Shown: positions 1 to 15,154 of the stretch, one piece after another
Position numbering within the stretch: the first letter of the stretch is position 1
Layout: the number at the start of each line of letters is the position of its first letter
NCBI GenBank assembly: GCA_012295275.1
Contig: CM022672.1
Span: 24,637,930 to 24,701,929 of the forward strand
Length of the DNA stretch: 64,000 nt
Direction: 5' to 3'
DNA from: Chrysomallon squamiferum
Lineage: Eukaryota > Mollusca > Gastropoda > Neomphalida > Peltospiridae
Made by a program: the position numbers and the translations under genes
The notes under the pieces: model-generated
What the model was told of the DNA's origin: nothing
Seen by the model: the letters and a program-made list of their open reading frames with translations, nothing else
Database searches by the model: none

Positions 1-3000
1 TTCTAACAGACTGAGGCATCACATACAGCTTGCACCGACTAGTTTGTTAAAATATATTTTGCTTTGTCCCAGTCAAATAATGTTTCAAAATAACCAAGTA
101 TTATCCGTTTCATATGTGCTCATATATTTACTACATATTTACCAAAAAAATGTGTTATATGTCATAAAATATTTTCTGCATCAGAAATTGAAAGGTTCTC
201 GACCATTATCAATAAATAAAGACTAATAAAGAGAGAATAGCTAGGGTTTAATTTTTACATTTGTCATAGGTTTTGATTACAATGCAATGTATCTGGGGTG
301 ATTTATAGTCCAATAGGTAACCTTATTACGTATCCAGGTAACATGATCAATACATACTCACTTGTCTCCAGTTAAACTTTCAGTATTGTTAAGTATCTTG
401 TGAGCAGGAAATGCATGTTCTGTCTAAACAGAAATGCTAATTTCACAAATTTCCAGTATGCAGTGCACAATGCTGTCTTAAAATTTCATTTTTTTTTTTT
501 TTTTATTTTTTTTAAAAGAACTGTATTGTTTAGTTATATGCTTGAATTATCTAAGCTTGTGAAGTTTTCAAACTTTACAAGGACTGAAATGCAATTTCCA
601 GTTAATAAGTATTTCTTTTATAAATAATATAGCAAAATATTCAAAATGAAATGAAAATTCACAAAAACACAGAAACGACATAAAATCAACTTTAATGGTT
701 TCTATATCAATAACAGTAATACATACTTGGCAAAACAATATACCCACAAGCCCTACCCAGAATCAACCCCTGTGAAATGCAGCCTTAAATAATTATATAT
801 TATGTACATGCTTTTGAAGCAGGAAAATACAACTACAGGTATACACAAACTGCATAAAAATCTTTAAATGAGCATCAATAAAACAAGGTTAAAATAGTGT
901 TTGCAAGAACCAAATAATATAAACAGCACATTGTCTAATTTAAAAATAAAAATTGCATCAGTCATGATTAGTGTGTGTATGTGGATCGCGCTCGTGTGTG
1001 TGTGTGTGTGTGTGTTGTAATAAAACTGAGAATAATTTAAATATATATTCAGTTAGTAATTAGCTTTATTATCATCTTTTTTCTTCTTTATGGAAAAATA
1101 ATATTCTGCCTCAAAATTTCATTTGAAAATCATTTATAATTATAAGTCAGAGGTCTCAGTAATTTAGTTACTAATGAAATGATTTTTCTAGGGGAATTAA
1201 TCTTAATGTTTGGAGTTGCATAGAAAAATTACCAGGAACATTTTAAAAATAAAACTATCTTACATGCACATTTGAAAATATGCAACAAGATAACAAAGTT
1301 CAAACTATATCACTAATGGATTTCTTTTAATAAAATATAAGTTCCCTTTTAGAATAAAAGAGTAGTTCAGTTTGAGATAATGGAATCATTCAAGATGTGA
1401 AAGATACATCACAGGATGCAACAATTCTTTTAAAATTCTCATTGATTACTTTTAATATATATATATATTTAGTATAAGTTATCAATTTACCTATGTATTT
1501 CATTGTTCTTATACTTTTAATGTATCAAATGAATGTTTTACAAACACTAATATAAAAATTACTTAAAATATTCAATATTTTCTATATCATACATGTGTAT
1601 TAAGTAAAATGGCAGCAATATCTTAAAAATACAAGAGTGAATTTCAGTGTTTAGCTACAAGAAACAAGCTTTAATTTTAAAGTATGAAATTCAAACTATA
1701 GGCTTTTAATTTTGATTTTATATTAAAATGGTTAACTATTATTTCACATTTTATTAAGCTTTGACATTGCAATAATATGATATAACAAACACATTTTGTG
1801 GTCACCATCTATTACAGTTTTTAACAGATAGGCAGTATGTAACAGGAACAAACACAGGAGATATTCTGCTTGCCTTCCATACTACTTTTACATACACAAA
1901 CGACTAGTGAATGAAATATAAACTAGAATGCATATACAATAAGTGTTTTGGTCTCAGTATTGTTACACAGATGGATAGATTTATTACAAATCAACAGAGC
2001 TTTTTTGTCTATAATTTTTATACTGTCTTGCTGGTCAGACTTAACTTCATACATCAGTAAATGGCAAGAAATGAGTTTAACACTAACAAAAAACAACAGG
2101 CATGATAGATGCTATCATTATTGAGCCACCACAAATCCTAAATATGTTTTTATTCAAATAATTTTTTTTCTAAAATGCACTTTTTTGATATTTCACTTCA
2201 CTTTTCATTTCGGGCCCTCAATCTAAATAAAAAAAAATAAAATAAATTAAGAAAAAACTTCAAATATAAATTAAATATTTTTTAATAAATCCTCAAAATA
2301 GTAAAAGGTTTCCAATCTAAAGTCATCTATAATGAAAAGATTAACAAAAAAAAGAAGAAAAAAAGGGAAAAACCCACAAAATATTATTAATTAAAAAATT
2401 CTTAAAAACAAACTATATTGCGTATTAATTAAAGAACCATATTACATAACTAATAAGTATTTCAGACAATAAAAGTATTTCAGTATTTCTCCTGAAACAT
2501 AAAGAAAACTGAATGAAAAATCTTTCAGATATACAAATAAATTACAGATTATCCAGTCCCCAAACTGCCACAAATAAAAAGCTAGTCCAAGAATATTCAA
2601 GTGGTTTTTATGAATTTATCATCTGTTCGTTGACAAATAATAGAAGAAACAGCAAAATGCAAATGACAGGATTATCAAGCTTTCTACACTCATTTTCAGT
2701 GTAACAATTTCAGGTGAATGTTAACATTTTTTATTTGTAAATTCAATAAATCTGAAAAAAACCACAAGAAAAAAAACACATATTCTATCTGATTTTCAGG
2801 TTTTTTTTTTTTTAATAGTTTATTAATAAATAGTTTGTTCAGAAATTTATTTTGATCATTTATTATTAAATAAGGCTGCCTCTCATTTCTAATAAAAACT
2901 TATAAGTTATGCTTGCATTTATAACAATATTCATCAAATGAATTACATAAAAATGAACTTCAAATGTGTTTCAGTATTAAATTTCAAGCTAAAAATAAAG

Positions 3001-3485
3001 AAAATAGCTATAAAAAATGAGTGTTAACTAATAAACCAAATTCAATTTTATCTGTATATAACTCAATATAGATATTATTGAAAAATGCAACCTGAAATGT
3101 ACTAAAACATCAACTCTCGTAAATACAGAAAAACTCCACCTCTTGCAAACTAACTTAACCTATACTGAAACTCTTTCTTGTTAATTCTTACAGGTGCAGA
3201 GATAAAATTCATAGTTACATTTGTTTTTGGGTCAGTTATTGATATGAATTCAACCTGAATTGCTTCAGATCTTCACCACATGAACAAGACATTAATCTCC
3301 GACTTAATGACACCCACTTCTGTATTTTGTGTATTGGAATTGTCTGTGTGATATGATATAAACTGAAAGCAGATCAAGTGATCTGAGCTGTGGCCCCCAA
3401 ACATTGCTATCGGCATCAATACCGAATCCAGGTGTGACCAGTATCAGTCTTTTAACATGAGATTCAAACAGTCAGATACATTTAA
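1..3485 (-). other. Hexokinase 3' UTR and downstream AT-rich DNA
   Basis: This stretch lies 3' of the hexokinase stop on the minus strand. No exon with a recognisable product was found on either strand. Minus-strand AATAAA-type signals (TTTATT on the plus strand) occur at 2846-2851 and 2859-2864 and would give a 3' UTR of about 630 nt, but such hexamers are common by chance at this base composition. Contents are A/T runs, a short TG microsatellite near 993-1016 and an AT tract near 1458-1470. The short open frames here lack splice or homology support. Confidence 0.5.
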
Positions 3486-5022
3486 TTATGAACTAAGTTT
3501 TAAGTCTGCTAGCTTATTCTCTGCTTTTCGTTCTTCTTTTTCCTTTTTCAGTCTGTTTGCTACTGCAGCCACAAGAGCAGCCCCTTTGCCACTTCCATCA
3601 TGAGACAACATGCACTTGAACTGGAAACAAAAAGAGGAAAAAAATGTTAGACCTTAATTTGTTGTAGAAACTTGTAGAAAACTTGCTGATCATAATATTT
3701 TCAGACAAGTGCAATAATAATTTCTAATAATGTCAGCATTGTCTTCCAATCTCTCTTGAATAGGTTCAATAATTTTAATGTTTCACTTATAAAGATCATT
3801 TCAAAAATTAACATTATGTTAAAAAATATTTTATAATTTATAAATTGGTTTCTTAAAACACATATATAAATAAAATATTGATTAGCATTTGGTGTTATTC
3901 CTGTAAGTATTTGTGAGAATTCATGCATGTCTACAATCTAATACAAAATCAGTTATTGTGTTGTTTTGGGTATGAAACATGTAAAGTTCAATGTATTTAC
4001 TATATAAAGCAATTTTTAGTTGTACATACAAGTAAAGATGAGAGCTACAAAAACATGTTTTCAACTACAGTGCTGTGTACAATCAACTAAGTCAGTATTA
4101 ATATTCACATATGTTGTGTAGGCTGACAACAGCTGGTACAGTTTTCATTGTAAGCAGAAATTTCCTAAACCCAATGGTCAATCTATAAATTTTACATTTC
4201 TATTAGAGAATATATTTTTGAAGCAATTGTATTTATTGCTTTCATTTCATACAATTCTTGTCTAAATATATTATGCACACATTGCACATGTTCAATTTAA
4301 ATACAGTTTAATATAAAATTTCATGAACATTAAGACATTAAGACTGAATGATCTCTAACAATGCCTCTAAAGGTATTATTACAACAAATTGTTTGGAAAT
4401 CATGGTAAATCATGAAAAAAGACTCACTCGAATACCCTTGTCAACAAGCTGGCCTATCTTCTCCATCATGAGATCATGGAAATGAGGATGGAATCTGTAG
4501 AGAGATCCATCAACTGCTACTGTTACATCAGGTCTCTTCATCTTGTTCAATATGCAAGCAATTCCTAGAAATATTTTATACTTTATTCAGTTTTTTCCAT
4601 ATAATCAATTTTGTTTATTCTCTAGTGATATTGTTCATTATTATTACGTTTTTATTTTTCTGGCTTTTTAAAAACAATTTCTAACATTTTAAAAGTTTAA
4701 TGAGATTTTGTTTTTATGCTCTTGTTGAGTGTATTTTATCTGAGTAATATTATTATTTTCAACTTGAAGCATAAATTACCAGCTGAAGCCAAATATGCCG
4801 CTCTTGTTGACACTGCTGCACAGACATACTGAGCAATTCTACAGTCCTCCTCGGTGAAATGGTCTATGTTCAACTCATCAAAGACCTGCTTTGTGTTCTT
4901 AAAACCATCATCAACATCACTGAAATCAAATCAGTTTATAAACTGGAGATAAAACCTCCTCATCATACCAGAGAAGAAACTGAATAAAAAGCTGTCATAT
5001 ATTTCATAACATTCAACATTAT

Positions 5023-5059
<37 letters not shown>

Positions 5060-7445
5060 AAACAAACAAACAAACAAACAGACAAAAACAGCATAATTAA
5101 TATTTGAATTTTGACAGAAGGAAATTATTTGTCAGATAAAACTCTAAAAAATGTTCTTTTCTGAGATCCTTAATTTATTTGGAAAGATATAGCACAGATT
5201 CAAAGATAATGCTTATCACAAAAAAGCCAGAATTTGAATGACGGAAAAGGATTTCATATACTCTGTAGCAGTCTTATACCTTTCAATTTCAGATACATAT
5301 TTAGTGTAGAATCGACCTCTGGTTGCCATCTCTTCTGATCCATGACCTTGAAAGAGCAGACCATTCTTTCTTAACTTCTCCAAGATTAGACGTGCAATTT
5401 CACCCATATACATCCCTGAGATCATTTTCTCATATCTGTTTCAAAAATTGTATAGATATTACAACACAATCAAACAAACTGATGACACCAAAATAACAAT
5501 CAATAGACATAAATATAAATATTATTTGAAAAAAAAAGTCCAATAAAAATCAAAAGAAATAATAAAAATTAAAATTAAAATTAAAAAAAAGTCAACAGTA
5601 AAGAATAAATTTGAACATTTTAAATAATTTGTTTCTGTTTATTCTTACATTTGTTTTCCTGGATTAAGAGAGTGACTGTCAACTTTGTGGTCATATTCTG
5701 TTTGAATGAAATCCAATGCTCCATCATTTCCAAATGCTCCCCACTCTGTATTGATTATAACCTGACATAAAAAATGTACTTATTAATCATTTTGAATGCA
5801 TATAAAAATAAAAACGAAAGAATTTTTTAAAATCCTCCTTTATATCTATCCAAAAAACACATGTTTGAACAAATATTATAAATGCTACACTGGTTTGAAA
5901 ATTCATGAACATTTTAGTTTAAAATATTTTTTTTTATAATTTGAACTTTACAGTGTCTTTCACAACAACTTGAATAGATTAAAAAAACAAAAAAAACAAA
6001 ACAATTAGAGACTTTTGCAAAGACTAACTAGAAAAAAATGTAACTTACCTCCCTTGGCTCTTCATCATCTCCATCCCACAGCTCAACATTTTCAATTTTT
6101 TCAATGTAACATGCATTAGTGCCTGTACCTGAAACAAAATCAAATGAAAACTGCTGAATTAGACCCGCAAAAAAGAAAAAAAACCAAAACAAAAAAAAAC
6201 TTGAATTTTTATGTGATGGATTATTCTACAAAAATTACTTTGAACAATTCCAGGCAACAGATGTCTTTCCACACACAGTGGTTGGTGGAATGGATTTGTT
6301 ATAAAAAAAATGCAAATTTAGGTAACACAAGTAAGTTTATAACTGAATAAAACATTACCTAAAATAAGACCAATAGCACATTGTCGATCACTATGAGCAC
6401 ATGACATCAGTGCACCCACAGTGTCATTTATCACAGCCAGACATTCCACGTGTATATCCTAGGAACGAAAAACTTATTGAATAAAGCTTCAAATCCAGCA
6501 ATGTTTATTATAATCATTAAATACTTAATTGTATTTCAACTACTGTGTTTCAATAAAAACTAATCTTTGAAAAGTGTAAATCAGTTCCTTCTGATTATAA
6601 AGCTTCAATCCAGGCAATTTTTTAAGTTTAACCAAAAAAAAAAAAAAAAAAAAAGAAAAGAACATATATAATAGCTATGGAGATTTGCTTATATCTTTCA
6701 AAAAGTATATAATAATAATCTGTTGAAATTAGTTTTCTATTAACTACAAATGATTGTAATTAGATTAAATAATAATACAAGTTTCTATTAAGCTTACACC
6801 ACGCCTCTTGATTGCTTCGTGAAGTAGGTGAACAATATCGTTTCCTTCAACACCTTCACAGCGAAATCCCTTTGTCCATGTTGTTAAAATAGCACGGTCT
6901 AATCCTTTTTGTTGGCATGGAAATGAAAATGTGAATCCTAGGGGTAAATTAGAATCCTTCAAAGCATGTTCTTTCATAAAGCGATGTATACACTCTGCTA
7001 TATGGTCAAATAACTGAAAAATAATTTATTGCATCACTTTAAAAAATTTGTTGATAGATGTTTAATTTTTAAATATTTGAGTGAGTAGTTTATTTCTTTC
7101 AGATATGTGAAAATCTTTTTGTGTATTCTAAATTTTAAAACATAAATGTGTTATGCAGATCATTTCAAGACTGATCTTAAAAAATGTAATAAAATAATTA
7201 TACATTAAGATTTGTAATGACTAGAATTTCAGTTAATTATTAACTATATGTGGTCTGATTATACTGCTGTTAAAGAAAAAAATAATAATAAAAAAAAAAT
7301 TTGAAAAGAATAAAAATATAAAAGTAATAGTAAAAAAAAAAAAGTATGTGACTGCAATTAGATTTTTTTTTTTTTTTTTTTTTGATATATTTATTTATAT
7401 AATCTTTATCTATATATGGTTCTATAGGATTATCTCTATAAATTC

Positions 7446-7483
<38 letters not shown>

Positions 7484-8896
7484 TATAATACCTGTACACC
7501 TGTTCCTAACATAATATGCTGTGGTATAATATAAATCTTGCTCTGCATTGTCACTTCTTGACCTTGTAAGGAGATCAGTAACACACGGAAATTTGTTCCA
7601 CCCAAATCCAGTGCTAGGAAATCCCCATTCTCTGAAAACAGATGGTAAAAAACAGTCAAATATGACTGTTATCAGTCAATCTGGTAATATAGTTTTAGGA
7701 TTCTGGTATATTATTTTAATTTTAAAAATACTGTAAAAAGTGTTTTTTTACTTATGTTTACAAAAATGAAACCAGATAAAATAGACAGATGCACATGTGT
7801 ATCAGTAATCTGTTGGTTTGAGTGAGAATAAATGTCGTAGATCAGATTAATTACCTGTTCCATCAGGAACTGATCTAACATATGTTGGGAACATTTTGAC
7901 AGCAGCATTGGCATTACTGTCCTTGCCAAGACCTTGGTTGAAGTTCTCCAACATTCGATCCATAACCTTTCGGTAGTCTTCATCCTTGAGGAGCAGAGGT
8001 TTTACAATATTTTCAACCTGAAATGTAATAAGAACATATTTGTTTTTTTAAATAACAAATACTATTTTCAAGTTATTTGGATTTTTGGATTTTTTCTTTT
8101 AAAAACCTGAAATTCAAAAAAAGAAAAAAAGACAGAAGGAATATAAATAAATAAATAAAATTTAATTTAAAAAAAGCAGATAATAAAAAATTAAAATTGA
8201 AAAGAATTCATACCAAAAAAATCAATTAATTTTGAAGCTGTGGCATTAAATTAACATTTTTCAAATACATCCATCAAAAATGCCTTTATTACTATGAAAA
8301 GAAAATTTAGATGAGAAATTAATTTTCAGGTTTTTTTTTAAAAGGATTATAATATAAGGTAATTTAAATAATTTTTTTTGTTTATTTATTATTATAATAA
8401 TTTGTATTTATTTATTTATTTATTTATTTATTTTTTTTGTAATGCTAGTATTACATATGCTTCAGGTAAGAGACTTCTCATCATTTTCATTCATGAAAAG
8501 GATTGCTTTTTGAAGACACACCTGAATTGACCTTTAACTGACAAACGCTTCCTGTCGAAATAGAGCCCTGGTTGTCTGGGTAAAATAGGTGTCATACACC
8601 AAGGTCACCTAATTTTCTTCAAAGCAAGCTTTAAATAAATCTCTCACAGCAATGTGTTACACTCAAATATTGCACGCAAACCCAAACAGCCAAATGTACA
8701 AACATTCACACAGTCTTAAGTATCAGGACAAATATTCATTGTAAAATAACTTAAAATTTATAGACTATTTTTAAAAATAAAATATAACAATAAGCTTTGC
8801 CATGTATGCCTTTAAAGAATGGATTTTAAAGAAAGGATGGATACTGTTTCTGTTTGTTTGTGTGTGTATGGTATAAAGAATTTAACAAGTATGAAT

Positions 8897-8941
<45 letters not shown>

Positions 8942-10557
8942 ATATAAGTTTAGTAATTGTGTATGGTTATGAAGATTTAAGAAGTGTATTAATAATAAAA
9001 ATGTTTAAATGATTAAATTAAATGACATCAGTGAATGTTGCTAAATGCTAAATAAATAAATAGATAAATAAATTTAAAAAAATAAAAATAAAAAAAATCA
9101 CAAAATAATTAACATCTGATGCAACCGCACTGTTTAAAGAAAATTACTTAAAGAAATATGGTACTGGGTAATTGACTTGGAGTTGTAACCTACTCCCAAT
9201 AAGCACAGTTATAGTTTCATTCTTGGAATGGAGTAAAATTCCATATTTGCTTTCCTTGCTTTCCCTACACCACATTTAGAGTATGGAAATTTCCAAACAT
9301 TTATTTGTGTCACTCATTTGCAAAATTGCACAGTGAACAAAAAACATCAAACTGTAGGGAAAATAAAAAAAAAAAAAAAAAAAGATACCTTCTTGATACG
9401 TGTTTTAAGTGTAAACTTGATAGTATTTAATAAATATCTTAAGATTAGTATTTGTTTGGAATGTCTTTTTTCTTCCACTATTTCAGTTTTTAAAAATAAT
9501 TTAGTCATAAATGTTTTTTTCTTATCATGCTAGTTTTATATAGCTGTCAGATATTTGGTTAAAAATACACAGAACAGTACCTCAGATGTTTGAAATGTCA
9601 TTATATAATATGCTGTAACACTACGTCAATTCAAATTTGAAGTGTAGTTTTGTCATACATTACTGTAAACTAACCTGTCTGGAATGTAAAGGATCAGAGT
9701 GACCTGTTTGATGTTGCAGAACCTATCCCACAGACCTACTGACACATTACAAACACACAGTAATCTTAAGATATACACTAAAGACAGATAAAGTTTATAC
9801 ATATAATAGGTATTAATTAGCTTCAACAAGGTCATCTTTATGATGTAATCAGACTGTATCACAAAGGTTATTATGCCGCAGGTGAAGTACACATTACTTC
9901 ATCTTTATCAGGTGTAACATGACATGCACTGACAGCTATATGCAATTACTGAAACTTGTTTGTTCACTTCACTACTGTACAACAAGAGCAAGGGACTTTG
10001 TCACTAGAGTAGACCAGTACAAACATATTTTACACTTTTCATCTTTCACTTAGTATCTTTTTAAATGAATGGGAATATATAACTTGTTTAGTAAAGGATG
10101 ATTTTGAAATGAGATTATTTTGGCAAGCTCCATTAAAAATTGTAAAACTAAGCATCTGTATATCACAATTAAGGATTTGTGTTATTTATCAAAATTTGGT
10201 AATTATATTATTCATTTAACAAAATATACCTTAATATAATAATATACATCAGTATACCATAATATAATTGAACTATGAGTTACTGAATATAATATCTTTC
10301 ACACTGTAGTTAAAACATTGTTTTAAGGATATTAAATTATTACATTTTCAGAAATGGGATATCCTCTGAAGTAATATTAAAGTTTTTATCTTTGGATACT
10401 AAGTCATTAAGTCAGTTATTCTGTATTGTAGTAATTGATACTATCCTTTTGTATTTTATGGCATTATGTAATAATTAACTACATTTTCAAAAAAAAAAAA
10501 AAAAAAAATCTGACAATGATCATACTTACTCTATGGCTCACTGTTTGAGTCTCTCTG

Positions 10558-10590
<33 letters not shown>

Positions 10591-13500
10591 AATTATAAAA
10601 GATGATGTAACACTGAAAGAGAGACATGTTAAAAAACAGATTATGATGATACACTTGCCTTTGATAGGGCTGTTTGATCAGAAATTGTGTATTTCCACTT
10701 TCTTGCACGCAGCTTGAAAGATTCTGTACTTTGACAAGATCCCATTGAATTGATGAAACGAATGATTAATAGAAACCGGTGAAAATCTGTTACATACGCA
10801 GATTAGTTCCAAATGAAATAGTGTATCCTTTTTAAAAACAGTAATCTTAAACTCTTCACAATACTTCAGAAAACATTTTCTCACTGATGTATTGTGATTT
10901 TAAATTCAACAACAAAATTTTCTTCAGCAACAAAAAATGAAGTAGTACGTGTATGATGACAGACAGATATTGTAGGAGAGCCCACTGTTAGCAGCAACTA
11001 GTCTTTCCTTAGGATCAATAATTCTAAACTCAATAGCTTACTCACAGTTCACCTGCAGTTTGATAATTCAGTAACAACTATTTTGTTTCCAATTAAAACT
11101 ACTTTCATTCACTTTGGATATAATTTATATTATTTCTGTAATACACTTGTAGGATGTCACAGAATAAAGTGATTTCATTAAGATGTGACAGTTGTTTATA
11201 AACACAAGATTATTCACTGCAATCCTGTTTGTGTGAATGACACATACTTGGTTCAGGATGGTACATGTGTCCTATTTGTCTGAATGAAATAAAGTCTTGG
11301 GATGGTAGGCTTTGTTTCTTCATATAAATTAGGGATGGATAAAGACCAAAAAAGGACAACTATTTTGACTTTTGAATGCCATTTATGATCATTTTTCTTA
11401 AAATCATATTTATGTTTTAAGTATAAAATCACTACCAGTATTTGAGAGGATTCTTAATTATTACAATGAAGAATATATTTTCCTTTTATAAATGTGCATT
11501 TTTTTTTTACTTGCATCACATATACTTTTGATATTTTTATTTAACAAAAATCTTTGGCAAGATATTTTCATACATAAATATTTTGCTTTAATCATGCACA
11601 GAAAATTATTAGTCAACAAATACTATATTTTCACTTTTGATAATAAAAAATTTATTGTTTAGGGTCTTTTTTTTTTTTACCATGCAGCTTTTATTAACCA
11701 CAAAGGTCAGACTGTCCTGTCTCATACTTTTACAGGAATGGATTGGGGGTGTGTGCTATCTAGCATTCCACATTGGCTGATGCAACATCCTGATCAATAT
11801 TTTGTCAATACTGCGTGGCAGTCTGCCAGCAACGTTAACACACTAAAATAAGGCTTGGCTAATTGCCAAGGTTACCTTGTTTAATATATTGTCTGTCTGA
11901 AAAAGGTGGGAACAGATGGAAACGTTTCATTGGCTGAGAAAGAAAGGGCACTGAGTTCATTGTGTCAGATTAAAAAGGAAACCTATGAGTTGAACAGTCA
12001 CGCTAAGAGCATAAACATATTTTCATTACTTACTATGTAAAAGCAATACTTAGAAACACAGCCCACTACTTAAGTAGATATTTGATATCACAGTACTGCA
12101 GTCTATAATAATTTCCAATCATTATGTTCACTACTATTAATTTTTTTAAAACAAAGTTTAAATACTGAAATTGGATGGTTGAATATAGTTTTTGCTGCAC
12201 ATTGAATGATTGTTTAGGTAATTTTAATGAAAAATTATCTCTACAAACTGATGATTAAATTAAGATGTACACAGCTAAAGATCAGCTAATAATTCAACAG
12301 ATATATCTTGCAAGGTATAAAAAATGGTTTTGATCTTAAAATTATGTATTACCATTAGTTTGCAATTGAATAATGAGATCAAAAGCTTAATAAACTATCT
12401 TTCTTTACAACCAAAACAATATATGCCTTTCTCTGTCCATCTTTTTCTCTCTGTTCTTAACATAAATTTAAATAAAAAGAAAACGATTATGTCAAATGGT
12501 GAAAAGGAAAGTGAATAAAATTAATTTTTTTGATAAATTAAATAAATCATTCTAAAGTTTTGGTGTGCATGTTAACATATACAAATTTCTCTTTTTTCTT
12601 TCATTGGGGAGAGAGAAAAAAAAATTTTGTAAATATTTTTGTAATTATCGGTTATCCACACACGTATGTTATGTTTTCAAAGTATTTGCACAAAAATCAA
12701 TTCTACAATAAAAATTAATGAACACAGTATCCAGTTAATGCTGATATGTACTCATGTTTAGGCAGATATACGTTTGGGAAAATATCTGTTCTTATAGTTT
12801 TAACGTAGTATGCCTGCTGCAATGGCATGCAGAAAACTGTTTCCCAAAGAGTGTGCTAAAAATAGCCATAATTACATTTACATCAGTTATGAACCAACAT
12901 TACTGTATCTCAGAAAAATCAAAGCCTGAACTATTCATTTAAAATTCTGCTTTTTTTTTGTCAATGACAAATAGTTTAGTGAAGGTCAAATCTCGTCAAT
13001 AATTTGGTCTGATCTGCTTTCAGCCCATGACGCAAATAGTAAACTCATCAATATTCAAAGTGAATATGTCTATGTATACAAGCCATATAAGGGAGATATT
13101 GCACATATATTTTTATTTGTTAAGCTTATGGAATCTTAATGCTATTTTACCATTATCAAACTGTGAAAAAGTTTGTGATTAAACAAAGATTAATGAATAT
13201 ATACACAGATATGCATGATGAACATTTAAATAAAAACAAATGATTTATTCCAGATAAAAGCACAACAGAAATGCAGATAACATTAGAGAAGCATATATTG
13301 TACACAAATTAACATTATTATTTATTTATACTTTTAAACTAATGAATCACTCATACAAATGTTTTTTTTTTAGCTTTTCTGTTTTCAAAAGAATACAAAT
13401 GAAGACTAAACATAGGAACGTTCTTTCTTTATTATGCCATGTACATATCTACACATGCATAAACACACACTCAATCTCTGATACAACACTTTGCAAATTC

Positions 13501-15112
13501 AGTAAGTAACAAATATGCTTTTGAACTGCATATTCTACAGAAGATAATGTTAAATCTCATCAGCATGTAAATAAAAAATGACTTAATCTTGGTGTCAGAT
13601 GTTGATATAAAATATTTTAAAAGTATACATATTAAACTGCTCCTGTTTATCTTTTACATTCCTTTGTTTGCTAGGAGTAGAACTTTTGCACCACTGTTAA
13701 TGTAAATAACATACAAGTCAGTTTTCTAATTAGATATACATGAAAATGATATTATTATTAACATGAATGAAATGTATGAGAATCCACGAATGTGTGTTCA
13801 ACAGAACATCCTTCCAGAGGATTTTCATTGTATTGTATGATCAGTACAAATGTACCTATCACTGCATTCCTGACTACATTGTCAACAGTTAAACTATGGT
13901 GACATAAAAAAAGGATATGTCGCAATGTTAACAAATAGGGCCACTGGAGTGAACACAGGAGCTTAGTTAAAGGTGTCATAAAGCATGTAGTTCTGGTTAT
14001 AGAAATACACCAAAAGAGTTAAATGATGTACAATGATCAAAGGTGGGGACAGTCTTAAATACATCCTCAACCGACATTAATATCCAATCTGCAATATTTC
14101 TAATATTCCATACAAAATAATTTCAGATGATGCCACAAAGCAGATCTACATTACACAAAAAGAGGTGTTAAGACAGCCAGTAATTAAATACCAACATTTA
14201 ACACATCAAGTTAAAAAGGTTTTTCTGGATTTGATATTTACCTGAATTTTGGCTAATTTTACACATTACAGCTGGAATAGCAGATTTTTTAATTTTTTAA
14301 TTTTTTTAAAGCATTTTAATCCAATGAGGAAATCATTGATCATTAAAACATATCAATGTAAATCTGACATTTAAGAACAAGACTCAGAATCCAGTTATAC
14401 CTTCAGAAAGAGTATAACATTACAAATTAAGACATTAACCACATTTCAAAGTATTATCAACTCCTGTGGACACTGTACAAAATATTACTTATCTAAACTG
14501 TTCATGACAGATTTATTATAATGGATATTTATTTCATTTTTACATAATTTCTATTTTTACAATTTCTTCTTGATCTTTTTATAACAGTCTTACATTTTGA
14601 GGTATTTTTTATATCAAAATATGTCATACAACATAAATAATTTGATTTCTATTAGGATTAATTTTAGAAATATTTGTAGCAAATACTGAATACTTTTATG
14701 TATACCCTTTACAACATCCATAATACTTAAGATACATATTAATAAGATTTCTTTACTTGTCTTTAAATTAACACATTTATATAAAATAAAACAAATGTTC
14801 TGCATTATTCAGTTCTACTGCCTTTTCATCTCAAAGTTTAATACAAATAATTTAATTCATGGCAAATCATAAGCTAAATAATATAATTTTACTGTGTTAA
14901 TTATTCTTTAAAAAAAGTGACTAAAATATGTTTGTTGAGTTCTTTAAGATTTATTGATATTTATATTGTTTTGTGAATTATTTACGTTAGCTTTATGATG
15001 TTTCTCATCATTTTAAGACATTTTTGAGGCATTATGTCTGGTTTATGCAAAAAGAAGAAGAAAAAAGGTTATGTCGCAGCTTTTAGAACCAATTAATAAT
15101 ACATGCTGTGTA

Positions 15113-15154
<42 letters not shown>

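Noticed and set aside
44-226. 60-codon ORF at the window start
   Set aside because: AT-rich frame without splice context, motif or sensible start; inside presumptive hexokinase 3' sequence.
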